Position numbers and translations under genes: made by a program. DNA of 64,000 nucleotides from Pirellulales bacterium. Its GTDB lineage: Bacteria > Planctomycetota > Planctomycetia > Pirellulales > JALHPA01. Every line of letters starts with the position of its first letter. Within the stretch, counting starts at the first letter, position 1. The notes under the pieces were generated by a model. It did no database searches. It was not told the DNA's origin and saw nothing but the letters and a program-made list of their open reading frames with translations. This document shows positions 54,417 through 63,953 of the stretch, piece after piece. The stretch spans positions 1 through 64,000 of the forward strand of contig JANRLT010000015.1 in NCBI GenBank assembly GCA_033762255.1, in the 5' to 3' direction.

Positions 54417-54932
54417 ATGAGCTGGCAAAATAGGCATGGGCTCTGGTTCTTGGGCATGGGGTTGGTGGCGCTGCTAATGGGAGGGTGCGGATCCGCCGGA
54501 GAAACGCTAGCCACGCGGCAACTCGAGCAGGTGGAGAAATTGGTGAGCATTACCAAAACAATCCAAGATGACGCCACGGCCAAGAAAGCCATCGCCGAAT
54601 TACAACCCGTAATGCGCGCCATCCGCGACACTCAGGCGGAGTTTGACAAGCTCGACTTATCGAGCGAGGAAAAGCTGAAACTGCGCAATAAGTATCAAGA
54701 AAACCCCACCCTGACCGTCAAGCTGCAGCAAGAAGCGGTCCGACTGGGGCATTTACCCCTGGCCGAGGAGAATGTGCGCACCCTGGTGGGGCTGTTACTC
54801 AATAAAGAGCTTTCAGTAACAACAACGGAAAACGGGACACCGAGCGCAGCGACGGGTAACGAAAAGTCAAGCGCCGCAACGGTTGACGGGGAATCGAGCA
54901 CCCCCGCGGGAAAAGCTGAAAAATCAGAATAA
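54417..54932 (+). CDS. Lipoprotein, function unknown
   Basis: A 171-residue protein with a lipoprotein signal: LGMGLVALLMGGC, with Cys24 as the lipidated residue (LMGGC lipobox). After the Cys, the protein is helical and charged (TRQLEQVEKLVSITKTI, DDATAKKAIAELQPVM, LDLSSEEKLKLRNKYQ), likely a coiled coil, and ends in an Ala/Thr/Ser/Glu-rich tail (SSAATVDGESS). Expected to be anchored to the inner or outer membrane. No family is recognised. It is not obviously linked to ileS, which follows after 204 bases. Confidence 0.8.
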   Translation: MSWQNRHGLWFLGMGLVALLMGGCGSAGETLATRQLEQVEKLVSITKTIQDDATAKKAIAELQPVMRAIRDTQAEFDKLDLSSEEKLKLRNKYQENPTLTVKLQQEAVRLGHLPLAEENVRTLVGLLLNKELSVTTTENGTPSAATGNEKSSAATVDGESSTPAGKAEKSE

Positions 54933-55136
54933 AAAAAGTGCTAAATTCAATTCCGCCCGCGCTTCCTAAATGAATTCTTATTTGGCGTGATTTTTACCGA
55001 TCCGCCGGGATAGAGCCACTACCGTGGCAAGCGGGGCCACTTCTGTCAAAGTGGGAAATAAAGTAAAATAAGCTCTTTATACTCCTGGTAGGGGGACTAG
55101 GAGCCTCGATGATCAATTTTGCGGTAGGTTGGCCAC

Positions 55137-58100
55137 ATGTTTGCAGCGGTGCCCGGTCAGATTCGCTTTCCTGAATTGGAAGAACGCATTGGCGAATTTT
55201 GGAAATCGAACCAAATCTACCAGCAATCCCTGGCCAACCGGGCGGGCGCGCCCCGTTTTGTCTTTTTTGAAGGCCCCCCTACGGCCAACGGCATGCCGCA
55301 TCCCGGGCACTGCCTGACCCGCGCGATCAAGGACCTGTACCCCCGCTACAAGACCATGCGCGGGTTTCTGTGCGAACGCAAAGCCGGCTGGGACACGCAT
55401 GGCCTGCCGGTGGAGGTGGAAGTTTGCAAAGAACTGGGCATCCACAGTAAGGAAGAGATCGAAGCCTTTGGCATTGAGCCGTTCATTCACAAGTGCCAGG
55501 CCAGCGTCTGGCGGTACATGCAGCAGTGGGAACGCCTGACGGAGCGGCTGGGCTTTTGGGTCGATCTCCGCCAAGCGTACGTGACCTACCATCAAACCTT
55601 TGTCGAAAGTGTTTGGTGGTCGCTCAAGCAACTCTTTGAGCGGGGGCTGCTATACCAGGGACACAAGATCGTCTGGTGGTGGGCCCAGGGGGGGACCGCG
55701 CTCAGTAGCGGCGAAGTGGGCCAGGGGTACCGCCAAGTCGCCGACCCCAGCGTGTATGTCAAGTTCCCCATCGTCATGGACGACCGCGCGCGGGAATTGG
55801 GCATTCCCGAGGGGACCAGCTTGCTGGTCTGGACGACAACCCCCTGGACGCTGCCCAGCAATCAATTCGCGGCGGTGAATCCGGAGTTGGAATATGTGGT
55901 CGTGGTTGATTCCAGGCAACCAGGCCAGCCGCTTTTAGTGGCGGAGTCGCTGCGGGAAGCATTGGCCGATAAATTCAAGTCCGAATTTCAGATCACGTCC
56001 CGATACTCTGGCACACAGTTAGTTGGCCTGTGCTATTTGCCACCATTTGATATTTATATCAACAGAAATGATTCTAGGGAAAGTAACTCGGCGGATAACT
56101 ACTCTCGCAAGACGCTGGCTTGGAAGCTCGTTGCGGCGGACTTTGTCACCACCGACAGCGGCTCCGGCGCGGTCCATATTGCCCCCGCGTTTGGCGAAGT
56201 TGACTTTCAAGTTCTCTTGGAGGAGCAATCCCGGGCAAAGAATGGCTCCGGACCCCAGTTAATCAACTGCGTCGGCCCCGATGGCAAATTCACCGCCGAA
56301 GGCCCCGACTATTGTCGCGGCCGCTGGGTGAAGGACTGCGATCGGGACATCATTCGCGATCTCAAATCGCGCGGTCTGCTCGTGCATCAAGAGCAATACC
56401 TGCATGACTACCCCTTTTGCTGGCGGGCCGAAAACGACCCCCTGATCCAGTATCCGCGGCGGAGTTGGTTTATTCGCACATCCCAGTTCAAGGACCAAAT
56501 GCTGGCCAACAACGCCCAGATCAATTGGCTGCCGGAACATATCCGCGACGGGCGGTTTGGCAACTTTTTGGCCACCAATGTCGATTGGGCCTTATCCCGT
56601 GAACGCTACTGGGGCACGCCGCTGCCGATCTGGGTCTGTGATGCAACAGGCCAGATGGAAGCCGTTTGCAATTATGCCGAATTGCTCTCTAAGCCTGGTG
56701 TGACAGGGACCGAAGTTTGGGAACAGGCCGTTGCCGCCGCGCGCGCGGCAGGGCAGGAACTGGTGGAGGACCTAAAAGTTCACAAGCCGTATATCGACGC
56801 CATCACTTACGATTCCCCCTTTGCCACCGGGCCGGATGGACTGCCCGCGCGGATGCGCCGCGTGCCGGATGTGATCGATTGCTGGTATGACAGCGGGGCG
56901 ATGCCCTTTGCCCAATGGGGTTATCAGGGGGAAGCGGGGGGAACGAGCGGCGGGGAAGGGGCCGCTGCGGCGGCCCGTGAAAAATTTCACCAGCAGTTTC
57001 CCGCCGACTTTATTAGCGAGGCGATCGACCAGACCCGCGGTTGGTTTTATAGCCAATTGGCCATTAGCACGCTCCTCTTTGGCGAAAAACCCGCAAATGC
57101 TGGCCAAACCCCCGCCCGGCAGTTTGACCCCCAGCGCGACGCGCCGCAGACCCAATATCCTAAGGCTCCTTCAGCCAGTGCGCTCGCGACGGGATTTGCT
57201 CCAACCTATCCGCACCCTTTTAAAAACTGCATCGTGCTGGGCCTGATGCTAGGGGAGGATGGGCAAAAAATGTCCAAGAGCAAGCGGAACTACCGCGAGC
57301 CCAACGAGATTTTTGACAAATACGGAGCGGACGCCTTGCGCTGGTATTTTTACGCCACGCAGCCCCCCTGGACGACGATCCGTTACAGCGAGCAAGCGAT
57401 CAAGGAAAGCGTTCCGGACTTTTTATTACGGCTCTGGAATGTGTATAGCTTTTTTGTGATCTATGCCAATATCGACGGCTTTGATCCAGCCGCGCGGCTC
57501 TTGGGCGATGTGGCGCAGCTCGAGCCGGATATTTTACGGACGGCGCGGGGTTACCGACCGATCAGCCAGCGAAACGAACTGGACCGCTGGATCTGTAGTG
57601 AATTGCACCGGACGGCGGCGGGGGTGATCGCGCGCATGGACCAATATGATAATTTTGGCGCATGCGGCCTGTTAAAGGAATTTGTGGACGCGCTGTCCAA
57701 TTGGTATGTGCGCCGCAGCCGGGACCGCTTTTGGAGTAATGACAAGGAATCGCCCGAAAAGCTGGACGCCTATTGGACCCTGTATGAGTCGCTGTTGACC
57801 GCGGCCAAGTTGATCGCGCCGTTTACGCCGTTTCTGGCCGAGGAATTGTGGCAAAAGCTGGCCGCGGAACCATTTGGCAACCGCGCGGTGGAGAGTGTGC
57901 ATCTGTGCGATTATCCCACCGGCGAAGCGGATTTTATAGACGAAGCCTTATCCCTGCGGATGAATCTGGTGCGGGAAATCGCCTCCCTAGGCCGGGCCGC
58001 GCGGGGGAGCGCAAAGCTAAAAGTCCGCCAACCGCTGGCCAAGGTGGAGGTTGTCCTGGCCGATCCGGCGCAGCAGGACTGGCTAGAGCGGCACCAGGGA

Positions 58101-58706
58101 CTCATTGCCGAGGAACTGAACGTGCTGCAGGTGGAATTCACCCGCCATGCCGAACAGTATATCGACTACACAGTGCTGCCGGATCTGAAAAAACTTGGTC
58201 CTAAAATTGGCAAGCGGTTGCCACTGCTCAAGCAGGCCCTCGCCACCGCCGACGCCGCGAAACTACTGGCGGAGATGCAAGAGCGCGGCAGCGTGACGCT
58301 GCCATTGGCGGATGGGCCGCTGGAACTGACCAGCGACGAGCTGTTGATTCGCCTGCAGGCCAAGCCGGGCTGGACCGCCGCGCAGGGGACCGCGTGCGTG
58401 GTGGTCCTGGCGACGGAATTGACGCCCGAACTGCTTCGCGCCGGTTATGCGCGGGAGATCGTCCACACGGTGCAAAGCCTGCGTAAGGATTTGGAACTGG
58501 AGTACACCGATCGGATCGAAATATTGACCGCCAGCGACGACGGGCAAATTCTGGCCACTTTAACGGAACATGGCCCCTACATCCAGGCCGAAACCCTGGC
58601 AACGGCAATCTTGCCCCGGCTTGACACCACTTCTCCGCGCCGCGCTAGCGCAGTCGAGACCCTCTCTCTAGGGGAGGGACCCATAGAAATCGCGATTCGG
58701 GTGTGA
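55137..58706 (+). CDS. ileS: Isoleucyl-tRNA synthetase
   Basis: A 1189-residue enzyme with the class I motifs: HPGH (residues 55-58, in [14 protein letters not shown]) and KMSKS (710-714). The [14 protein letters not shown] in the editing domain (CP1) is present, and [17 protein letters not shown] and the anticodon-binding C-terminus ([16 protein letters not shown]) are complete. Length and the long C-terminal extension point to the type 2 (eukaryote-like) IleRS. It charges tRNA-Ile. An Ala/Gly-rich insert (about 605-620) and a Pro/Gln-rich one (about 655-690) lie between blocks. A hairpin follows the stop at 58732-58751. Confidence 0.95.
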   Translation: MFAAVPGQIRFPELEERIGEFWKSNQIYQQSLANRAGAPRFVFFEGPPTANGMPHPGHCLTRAIKDLYPRYKTMRGFLCERKAGWDTHGLPVEVEVCKELGIHSKEEIEAFGIEPFIHKCQASVWRYMQQWERLTERLGFWVDLRQAYVTYHQTFVESVWWSLKQLFERGLLYQGHKIVWWWAQGGTALSSGEVGQGYRQVADPSVYVKFPIVMDDRARELGIPEGTSLLVWTTTPWTLPSNQFAAVNPELEYVVVVDSRQPGQPLLVAESLREALADKFKSEFQITSRYSGTQLVGLCYLPPFDIYINRNDSRESNSADNYSRKTLAWKLVAADFVTTDSGSGAVHIAPAFGEVDFQVLLEEQSRAKNGSGPQLINCVGPDGKFTAEGPDYCRGRWVKDCDRDIIRDLKSRGLLVHQEQYLHDYPFCWRAENDPLIQYPRRSWFIRTSQFKDQMLANNAQINWLPEHIRDGRFGNFLATNVDWALSRERYWGTPLPIWVCDATGQMEAVCNYAELLSKPGVTGTEVWEQAVAAARAAGQELVEDLKVHKPYIDAITYDSPFATGPDGLPARMRRVPDVIDCWYDSGAMPFAQWGYQGEAGGTSGGEGAAAAAREKFHQQFPADFISEAIDQTRGWFYSQLAISTLLFGEKPANAGQTPARQFDPQRDAPQTQYPKAPSASALATGFAPTYPHPFKNCIVLGLMLGEDGQKMSKSKRNYREPNEIFDKYGADALRWYFYATQPPWTTIRYSEQAIKESVPDFLLRLWNVYSFFVIYANIDGFDPAARLLGDVAQLEPDILRTARGYRPISQRNELDRWICSELHRTAAGVIARMDQYDNFGACGLLKEFVDALSNWYVRRSRDRFWSNDKESPEKLDAYWTLYESLLTAAKLIAPFTPFLAEELWQKLAAEPFGNRAVESVHLCDYPTGEADFIDEALSLRMNLVREIASLGRAARGSAKLKVRQPLAKVEVVLADPAQQDWLERHQGLIAEELNVLQVEFTRHAEQYIDYTVLPDLKKLGPKIGKRLPLLKQALATADAAKLLAEMQERGSVTLPLADGPLELTSDELLIRLQAKPGWTAAQGTACVVVLATELTPELLRAGYAREIVHTVQSLRKDLELEYTDRIEILTASDDGQILATLTEHGPYIQAETLATAILPRLDTTSPRRASAVETLSLGEGPIEIAIRV

Positions 58707-58731
58707 GGCGTAGCGGTGAGTTCTCCCGTAA

Positions 58732-58751
58732 CGGCGAGTTTTTACTCGCCG
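58732..58751 (+). terminator. Hairpin after ileS, possible terminator
   Basis: CGGCGAGT-TTTT-ACTCGCCG is a perfect 8-bp stem with a four-base loop, 25 bases after the ileS stop. It lacks a downstream T run, so it might work as an mRNA end or in a factor-dependent way. Confidence 0.45.
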
Positions 58752-58835
58752 GAGTACCTCTGTAGCGAAACTTGCCAAGGTTTCGTGCTCTCAACTACCA
58801 CCTGGTAGCATTACTATTCAGATTAAATTCCAGCA

Positions 58836-59129
58836 CTAGCGCTCAGACCAATATCCCGGCTCCCTGCTAGTGTGGGCAATGGCCACAACCAGGCATTCAT
58901 CGTTATGCAATATACGATAAATAATTTGAAATGGAAACCTTTTTAATAAGTAGTAGTGATGGCGTTCATCACATTTTGGATAACGAAAAGGGTCAGCCGC
59001 GATTGCAATCATGGCCTGATTGACAAAAAACTCAAAGTTAATTGCAGCTGTTTTACTGCGAGCGGCATACCACCGCAGAGATTCCAGATAATCCGACTCC
59101 GCTTCCTGGCTAAATAAGATATTACTCAT
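58836..59129 (-). CDS. ParE/RelE-fold toxin, intact
   Basis: A 97-residue protein from the ATG at 59129, overlapping the antitoxin by 8 bases. It has ILFSQEAESDYLESLRWYA, then CDERHHYYLLKRFPFQIIYRI and ends in VVAIAHTSREPGYW, the whole ParE/RelE fold including the conserved C-terminal HTSRxPGYW. ParE relatives poison gyrase; RelE relatives cut ribosome-bound mRNA; sequence alone cannot decide. This copy is the reference for the broken toxin at 31013-31321. Confidence 0.88.
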   Translation of the reverse strand: MSNILFSQEAESDYLESLRWYAARSKTAAINFEFFVNQAMIAIAADPFRYPKCDERHHYYLLKRFPFQIIYRILHNDECLVVAIAHTSREPGYWSER

Positions 59130-59361
59130 GCAGTTCCACCAACTTACGCGCGTTTTCCTGGACTTCCCCCCAAGGTTTGGACGAGCTGCGTCCCGCATCA
59201 TAATTTGCGGATCGCTGTTGGGCTGCGGCTATCCACGCAGGGCTGGGCAATACCCAATCCTCCGGTGAAAGTTCTTCCCACAATGTTTCCAGCATACGCA
59301 GCCGGTCGGATGCTGACAAACCACGAGCCGCTGTGAGGATTTCATCATAAACAGGTGGCAT
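59122..59361 (-). CDS. Addiction-module antitoxin
   Basis: A 79-residue protein from the ATG at 59361, with AAGGAG (59369-59374 on the plus coordinates) as a good ribosome site 7 bases upstream. The pattern ARGLSASDRLRMLETLWEELSPED is the N-terminal helix motif of the small addiction-module family (TIGR02574 type); the C-terminus reads VQENARKLVELHE. It should neutralise the following toxin and may repress the operon. The 240-base gap before it (59425-59664) is AT-rich and holds no gene; it contains an AAGAATGAAAAATGAAGAATT low-complexity tract. Confidence 0.85.
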   Translation of the reverse strand: MPPVYDEILTAARGLSASDRLRMLETLWEELSPEDWVLPSPAWIAAAQQRSANYDAGRSSSKPWGEVQENARKLVELHE

Positions 59362-59664
59362 GGATTTGCTCCTTAACCAATGATAATCAAACAATATGTG
59401 AATGTCGTGCGCGCTGAGATGCAATTGGCTAATTGTTTTGAATATATCTATTCTACTTTTACCTACTTGCTACTGCCAGTGTGAGTCGGAATGCCTTGAT
59501 GTCTAAGGTTGGTTCCAGTCCTCCCGTCTCTGGCTTTATCCGGAGCCCCTGCTGGCTTGTCCAGCCGTATTAAGTCAATTAAAAAAATAAGAATGAAAAA
59601 TGAAGAATTGTGAATTATCATTCCCCATTCCGCCTTCTGCCTTCATACTTCATCATTTCCGTTT

Positions 59665-60954
59665 TCACATCCGCTCCACAATTAATTCCGGCGGTGCTAC
59701 CCGTTCCGGGCCAATCGTCCAGGACGTTTGCACCAGCTCCCGCGCGTGGGCCGCTTTATCCGGCGGGGCAAACATTTTAGCCAGCGGCTGGCCCCGCTCC
59801 ACCCGGTCCCCTAATCGCACCAGAATTTCCAGCCCCGTCGAGTGATCCAGCCGGTCGGTCTGTACCTTGCGCCCTCCGCCCAATTCGATGATTGCCAGAC
59901 CCAGTTGTTCGGCGTTGCAGGCGGTAATGTAGCCGCTCTCACCAGCCAGAACGTCCGCCGCGGGAGCGACCGTCAGCCGCGCCGCGGGATCCCCCCCCTG
60001 GGCGGCTACCATTTGGCAGTATTTTTCGTAGGCGCGGCCGCTGGAGAGATGCCCGGTGAGGATTTGGCTCGCCGCCGGCGCGTCTGTCGCGCGCTGCGTC
60101 ATGACCAACACTTCGACGCAGAGGGCCAGCGTGATTTCCCGCAAGTCCGCCGGACCCCCCCCCTGTAACATTTCCACCGCTTCCAGCACTTCGACCGCGT
60201 TGCCGACCATTCGGCCATTCGGCTGGCTCATATCCGTCAAAAGGGCCGTGGTCTGGACGCCCATGCGCCGCCCCGTGGCCACCAGCGAATGCGCGAGGGC
60301 GCGGGCGTCGGCCAGAGTTTTCATAAAGGCGCCGCTCCCCCATTTGACATCGAGGACGAGCGCGCTGGGGTTTTCAGCCAGCTTTTTGCTCATGATACTG
60401 GCGGTGATCAGGGCCAGGGAGGGGACGGTGCCGGTCACGTCGCGCAGGGCGTATAGTTTTTTATCGGCGGGGGCTAGTTCGGCGCACGCGCCGGTAATCA
60501 CACACCCGACGCTATTCACCACCGTTTGCATTTCGGCGATCGACAAATCCGTGCGAAAGCCGGGGATGGACTCCAGCTTGTCCAGGGTGCCGCCTGTCGC
60601 CCCCAGCCCGCGCCCCGACAGCATCGGCACCCGCAAGTCGCAACAGGCCAACAGCGGCGCGAGAATCAGTGATGATTTGTCGCCGATACCGCCAGTCGAA
60701 TGCTTATCCACCGGCGGCGGCCCGTCCGCCGGCCACTGCAGGATACTGCCGCTGTGCAGCATCGTCGCCGTCAGACTGGCGATTTCGTCGGTGGTCATCC
60801 CGCGGCAGAGGATCGCCATCGCCAGGGCTGACATTTGATAATCGGGAATCGTGCCGGCGGTAAAGCCACTAATAAAGTCGCGAATCTCATGGGCGTGCAA
60901 GACATGCCCATCACGCTTGCGGGCGATCACGGCGGCGGGGGAAAAGGGGGGCAT
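59665..60954 (-). CDS. Thymidine / pyrimidine-nucleoside phosphorylase
   Basis: A 429-residue protein from the ATG at 60954. The family signature is present: VDKHSTGGIGDKSS, then SGRGLGATGGTLDKLESIPGF, with VVNSVGCVITGACAELAPADKKLYALRDVTGTV and WGSGAFMKT following. It splits thymidine or uridine with phosphate into base and (deoxy)ribose 1-phosphate. Whether it prefers thymidine (deoA) or both pyrimidines (pdp) cannot be told; no other nucleoside-salvage gene is nearby. All catalytic blocks are present. Confidence 0.94.
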   Translation of the reverse strand: MPPFSPAAVIARKRDGHVLHAHEIRDFISGFTAGTIPDYQMSALAMAILCRGMTTDEIASLTATMLHSGSILQWPADGPPPVDKHSTGGIGDKSSLILAPLLACCDLRVPMLSGRGLGATGGTLDKLESIPGFRTDLSIAEMQTVVNSVGCVITGACAELAPADKKLYALRDVTGTVPSLALITASIMSKKLAENPSALVLDVKWGSGAFMKTLADARALAHSLVATGRRMGVQTTALLTDMSQPNGRMVGNAVEVLEAVEMLQGGGPADLREITLALCVEVLVMTQRATDAPAASQILTGHLSSGRAYEKYCQMVAAQGGDPAARLTVAPAADVLAGESGYITACNAEQLGLAIIELGGGRKVQTDRLDHSTGLEILVRLGDRVERGQPLAKMFAPPDKAAHARELVQTSWTIGPERVAPPELIVERM

Positions 60955-61041
60955 GGGGGAATGCAGAGGTAAGAATGCAGAATGATGAATAATGAAGGCA
61001 GAATTGCGGAACGGGGGTTTGGGGCGAGGTGGGAGACGGGA

Positions 61042-61074
61042 GGGTGAATTGTAGGAGGCGACTCTGTCGCCGAA
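61042..61074 (+). repeat. 33-base dispersed repeat, copy 1
   Basis: GGGTGAATTGTAGGAGGCGA followed by CTCTGTCGCCGAA; copy 2 is at 63921-63953 with three changed bases. It contains GGCGAC-TCT-GTCGCC, a perfect six-base stem kept in copy 1 and partly lost in copy 2. It lies in the gap before thymidine phosphorylase. Confidence 0.7.
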
Positions 61075-61102
61075 GCAATCTCTATTTTTCAGTCCGCGCT
61101 CT

Positions 61103-63388
61103 TCAATGATTTAAGTCTGACGCGATTTGCGGCAGCAAACCTAGCTTGGTCAATTCACCTTCGGCAGCGGAAAATAACTTGCAAAACGTCTGTCGGTGCT
61201 TTTGATAGCTTTCCGCAGAGGTTTCACGGTCGCAATTATACTTGCTTTCCTGATACTCCTTAATCAAGTCTTGCATGCACTTTATCAATAGGTCCTGTGC
61301 TTGCTTTATTTTTCCGTTGTTAGCCCAGATTTCCGCGAGGACATCCATTTCTTCCCAGCGAAAATAGTTGGGGCTGTTGTCCAGGAATTTGGTGAAAAAG
61401 GATTCAGCTAATTCATGATTTCCCGCAAGGTATGCGGCATTGCCAAGTTGGGTCAAACCCATATTATTTTGCCAAAATGGAGTAAGCTGATCAATTGCCA
61501 GCAGGATATCATGTGGCTTGTTCAAACTAGCCAGCGCCGCGGTATAATCTGAAAAATATCGTTGAATCACGCCATCAAGTCGATAGTAAGTGAATTGGCA
61601 CTCTGAGGGAGCATCCTTCGCTGTTTGTAAGAACTGGTAATAGACGTCTTTCCAGACTTCGGCGGGTGATTGATTCCGTAGGGTTGTCAGGGCCTGAACA
61701 TAATCCGCAAGGTGCTGGGCAAGCGGTCCACTTTCATGGGCCTTGGCCCTCAGTGTTGGATCGGCGACTGTTGCCGCATCCAAAAGCTTTTCGTAGGCCG
61801 TGACAATCTGTTCTGGCGATCGAGGGGGAGTGTTTCTCTTCAAGTATTTTGCTCGCTCCGCCTCATGCCCCAAGCCCAACAATTCCCGACCGATGTGCAG
61901 GGACAGGATGTAGGATTCAGTGAAGTCCGCGGGTTGCTCGGCCGTAGGATACCAACGGCTCCGCGGCCCATCCAGGACGGCAAAACCTGGTTGTTCGGCG
62001 TATGTTCCACTTGCCAATGCCACCAGCCGCGCGGGGTAGCCCAACTGCGGAGAGATTTCCGCAATGTGGCGGATGGCGGGTTGCTCAAGTTTGCCATGCC
62101 TCCATTGTTGGAGCAGGGATTCGTATTCACGGGCGTCCGTCACGTCGGAAACATCGATCAAGTTTTGATGCTCCAGCTCCCAGCAGCAATGAATGGCGTA
62201 AATGTCCTCGGGCGGACGTTCGCGCATCGACTTTGTAAAGAAACACCAAGTCATGCTCCCCACCAGGCCGATATTAGAATCATCCTCCGCGAGTCCCGTC
62301 TGATCGCGGACTGTGTAACGAATGAGCCAGAATGGTTTGAGCAATCGTTCCGGCGGCCATTCCAACCAGCGATGATCGACAATTTCCAGCGAATCCGGGG
62401 GATGACCAAGTTCATTGGGATGGGCCAGCCAGTTAGAGAAATTCGCCAGCGCCTGAAAATCTGGATCGAGGCAGACCGCCGGGATCAGCTCTTCCCGGCC
62501 CAGCTCGTGCAGGTAGCGTATCGCAACCTGGGAGTGATTGTAGTCCTCGCAATATCGGATGAGCACCTTAAATCCCGCTTCTCGCCCCACTTTTGCCGCC
62601 GCCCAGGCTGCTTCGAGCTGCACGCCGGGGTCGGGATGTTCCATTGCCAGTCGGAGGAGTTGATCCCGCGTGGCTGGATTAATAAATGGCAGGGCGGCCG
62701 TGGCGCTATGCGCGTAACTGTAGTTTTCGGGATTGGTATCCGACAGCCAGGCACGCAGCCTTTCCCAGCCCGCCGCATCGTCAAAAGGATGCTCATCCAG
62801 TTGGTCCGCCAGCGCTGATTGATTAGCGGAATCGAGCAGCGCTACCGCGATAAAACCGGCTGGCAAGGGATTGGTTAGCTCTTTATAGAGTTGGCCGCGA
62901 TGCGGATGGTCGGCGGAAAAGTTTGCCAGAATGACATGCCACATATAGTCATCCGGCGCCACGGGGCGTTTGGCGGCGGTAATGATTCGCTGCAAACCTT
63001 GGCCAGTACCATACATGGCAAATATTTTCAGAATGAATAAGAAACTGTCTTTCTCTAGAATATTTTCCTTTGTTAGCCAATCATCGACGATTTTGAATAA
63101 GAGAGCTAACCCTTGTTGTGCAAACACATCAAACGCGGGAACGTCCCCCCCCGCGACATCCTGAAAGAGGCCGATCAACGCGCGCAGGCGAGAGGATTTT
63201 TCTGGATCAGTGTCAGGTTGCTGGGCAACTTGGGCTAACGTACGGCAGACAGCGGTTGCGTCGGCCTTGGTCTCGATGGAATAGTCCCCTAATTCATGAA
63301 TCTCATGGAATAAATCCCCGTCGGATTTCATCCCACGATCGATGGCTCTGATTAATGGGCTGCTAAACACCTTGTTCTCCAAAATCAA
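61103..63388 (-). CDS. HEAT/TPR-like helical-repeat protein, unknown
   Basis: A 761-residue protein with no signal peptide, starting at ATG 63388. The middle contains HEAT-like units (PGVQLEAAWAAAKVGREAGF, VAIRYLHELGREELIPAVCL) and the C-terminal part a TPR-like pair (ALASLNKPHDILLAIDQLTP and LGNAAYLAGNHELAESFFTKFLDNSP). The sequence is rich in Trp, Tyr and acidic residues and otherwise has no catalytic motif. It is probably a cytoplasmic scaffold. Its 5' side has no neighbour within the window. Confidence 0.78.
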   Translation of the reverse strand: MILENKVFSSPLIRAIDRGMKSDGDLFHEIHELGDYSIETKADATAVCRTLAQVAQQPDTDPEKSSRLRALIGLFQDVAGGDVPAFDVFAQQGLALLFKIVDDWLTKENILEKDSFLFILKIFAMYGTGQGLQRIITAAKRPVAPDDYMWHVILANFSADHPHRGQLYKELTNPLPAGFIAVALLDSANQSALADQLDEHPFDDAAGWERLRAWLSDTNPENYSYAHSATAALPFINPATRDQLLRLAMEHPDPGVQLEAAWAAAKVGREAGFKVLIRYCEDYNHSQVAIRYLHELGREELIPAVCLDPDFQALANFSNWLAHPNELGHPPDSLEIVDHRWLEWPPERLLKPFWLIRYTVRDQTGLAEDDSNIGLVGSMTWCFFTKSMRERPPEDIYAIHCCWELEHQNLIDVSDVTDAREYESLLQQWRHGKLEQPAIRHIAEISPQLGYPARLVALASGTYAEQPGFAVLDGPRSRWYPTAEQPADFTESYILSLHIGRELLGLGHEAERAKYLKRNTPPRSPEQIVTAYEKLLDAATVADPTLRAKAHESGPLAQHLADYVQALTTLRNQSPAEVWKDVYYQFLQTAKDAPSECQFTYYRLDGVIQRYFSDYTAALASLNKPHDILLAIDQLTPFWQNNMGLTQLGNAAYLAGNHELAESFFTKFLDNSPNYFRWEEMDVLAEIWANNGKIKQAQDLLIKCMQDLIKEYQESKYNCDRETSAESYQKHRQTFCKLFSAAEGELTKLGLLPQIASDLNH

Positions 63389-63564
63389 ATAGTCGCCAGG
63401 AATTCCTGGTTAAAACCAGCCTTCCCTCAAATTTGCTTGACGGCCACAAAAATTCTCCCTTATATTAACAAGATCGCTTCTCCGTGCGAACCGGCACTCT
63501 GCCGGGGTTGATATTTTGGGGGTAGATTCGTTTTTTTACGGCAATTTTTCGCCCATGTGAAACC

Positions 63565-63690
63565 GTACTCCTCTCACTCCATGAGAGGGAAGTTACTGTA
63601 CTCCCGTCACTCCGTGAGTGAAAACTACAGTACTCCTCTTACTCCGTGAGAGCAGGGTCATTGTAATGCTCTCATTCATGAGGGAATGTG
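63565..63690. repeat. Four tandem hairpins, about 33-base period
   Basis: Units begin GTACTCC at 63565, 63598 and 63630, and GTAATGC at 63663. Each holds a short inverted repeat, for example CTCTCA-CTCCA-TGAGAG in unit 1 and CACTC-CGT-GAGTG in unit 2. The stems differ in sequence but stay paired. It is not CRISPR-like, because the whole period is repeated and there are no unique spacers. Confidence 0.7.
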
Positions 63691-63709
63691 CCTGTGAGGG
63701 TAAACAACC

Positions 63710-63735
63710 ACCAAGCCGCCGCTGGTATCGGCCGC
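63710..63735 (+). repeat. Decayed palindromic repeat, copy D
   Basis: ACCAAG followed by CCGCCGCTGGTATCGGCCGC keeps the order of copies A-C but has lost most of the pairing. Confidence 0.5.
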
Positions 63736-63853
63736 AGTAGGTCCCGTCCGCCGGACGGGGCAAGCGCGGAGGGGCAGGGGACGCGGGACGCGAGAGTAGG
63801 TCCCGTCCGCCGGTCGAGACTGGTGCGATGAGGCAGGGGACGCGAGTGGCAGG
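63736..63853 (+). repeat. Two 59-base tandem units
   Basis: AGTAGGTCCCGTCCGCCGG starts at 63736 and again at 63795; GGCAGGGGACGCG recurs in each. The units diverge between these two blocks. Both begin with a GC-rich half-palindrome GTCCGCCGGAC (complete in unit 1 only). Confidence 0.65.
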
Positions 63854-63920
63854 GCGAGGGTTGCGGGGACATATTTGCTTTTACGGCTGATGTGATAGAA
63901 GCAGGGGGGCGGAAGTGCCG

Positions 63921-63953
63921 GGGTGAATTGTAGGAGGCGACTCCGTCCCCGAA
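63921..63953 (+). repeat. 33-base dispersed repeat, copy 2
   Basis: Nearly identical to 61042-61074 over 33 bases; the internal GGCGAC/GTCGCC stem is damaged (GTCCCC in place of GTCGCC). The two copies flank thymidine phosphorylase's 5' side and the HEAT-like gene. Confidence 0.7.

Noticed and set aside
63565-63690. CRISPR array
   Set aside because: The repeats have no unique spacers, the whole 33-base unit is repeated with drift, and no cas gene is nearby.
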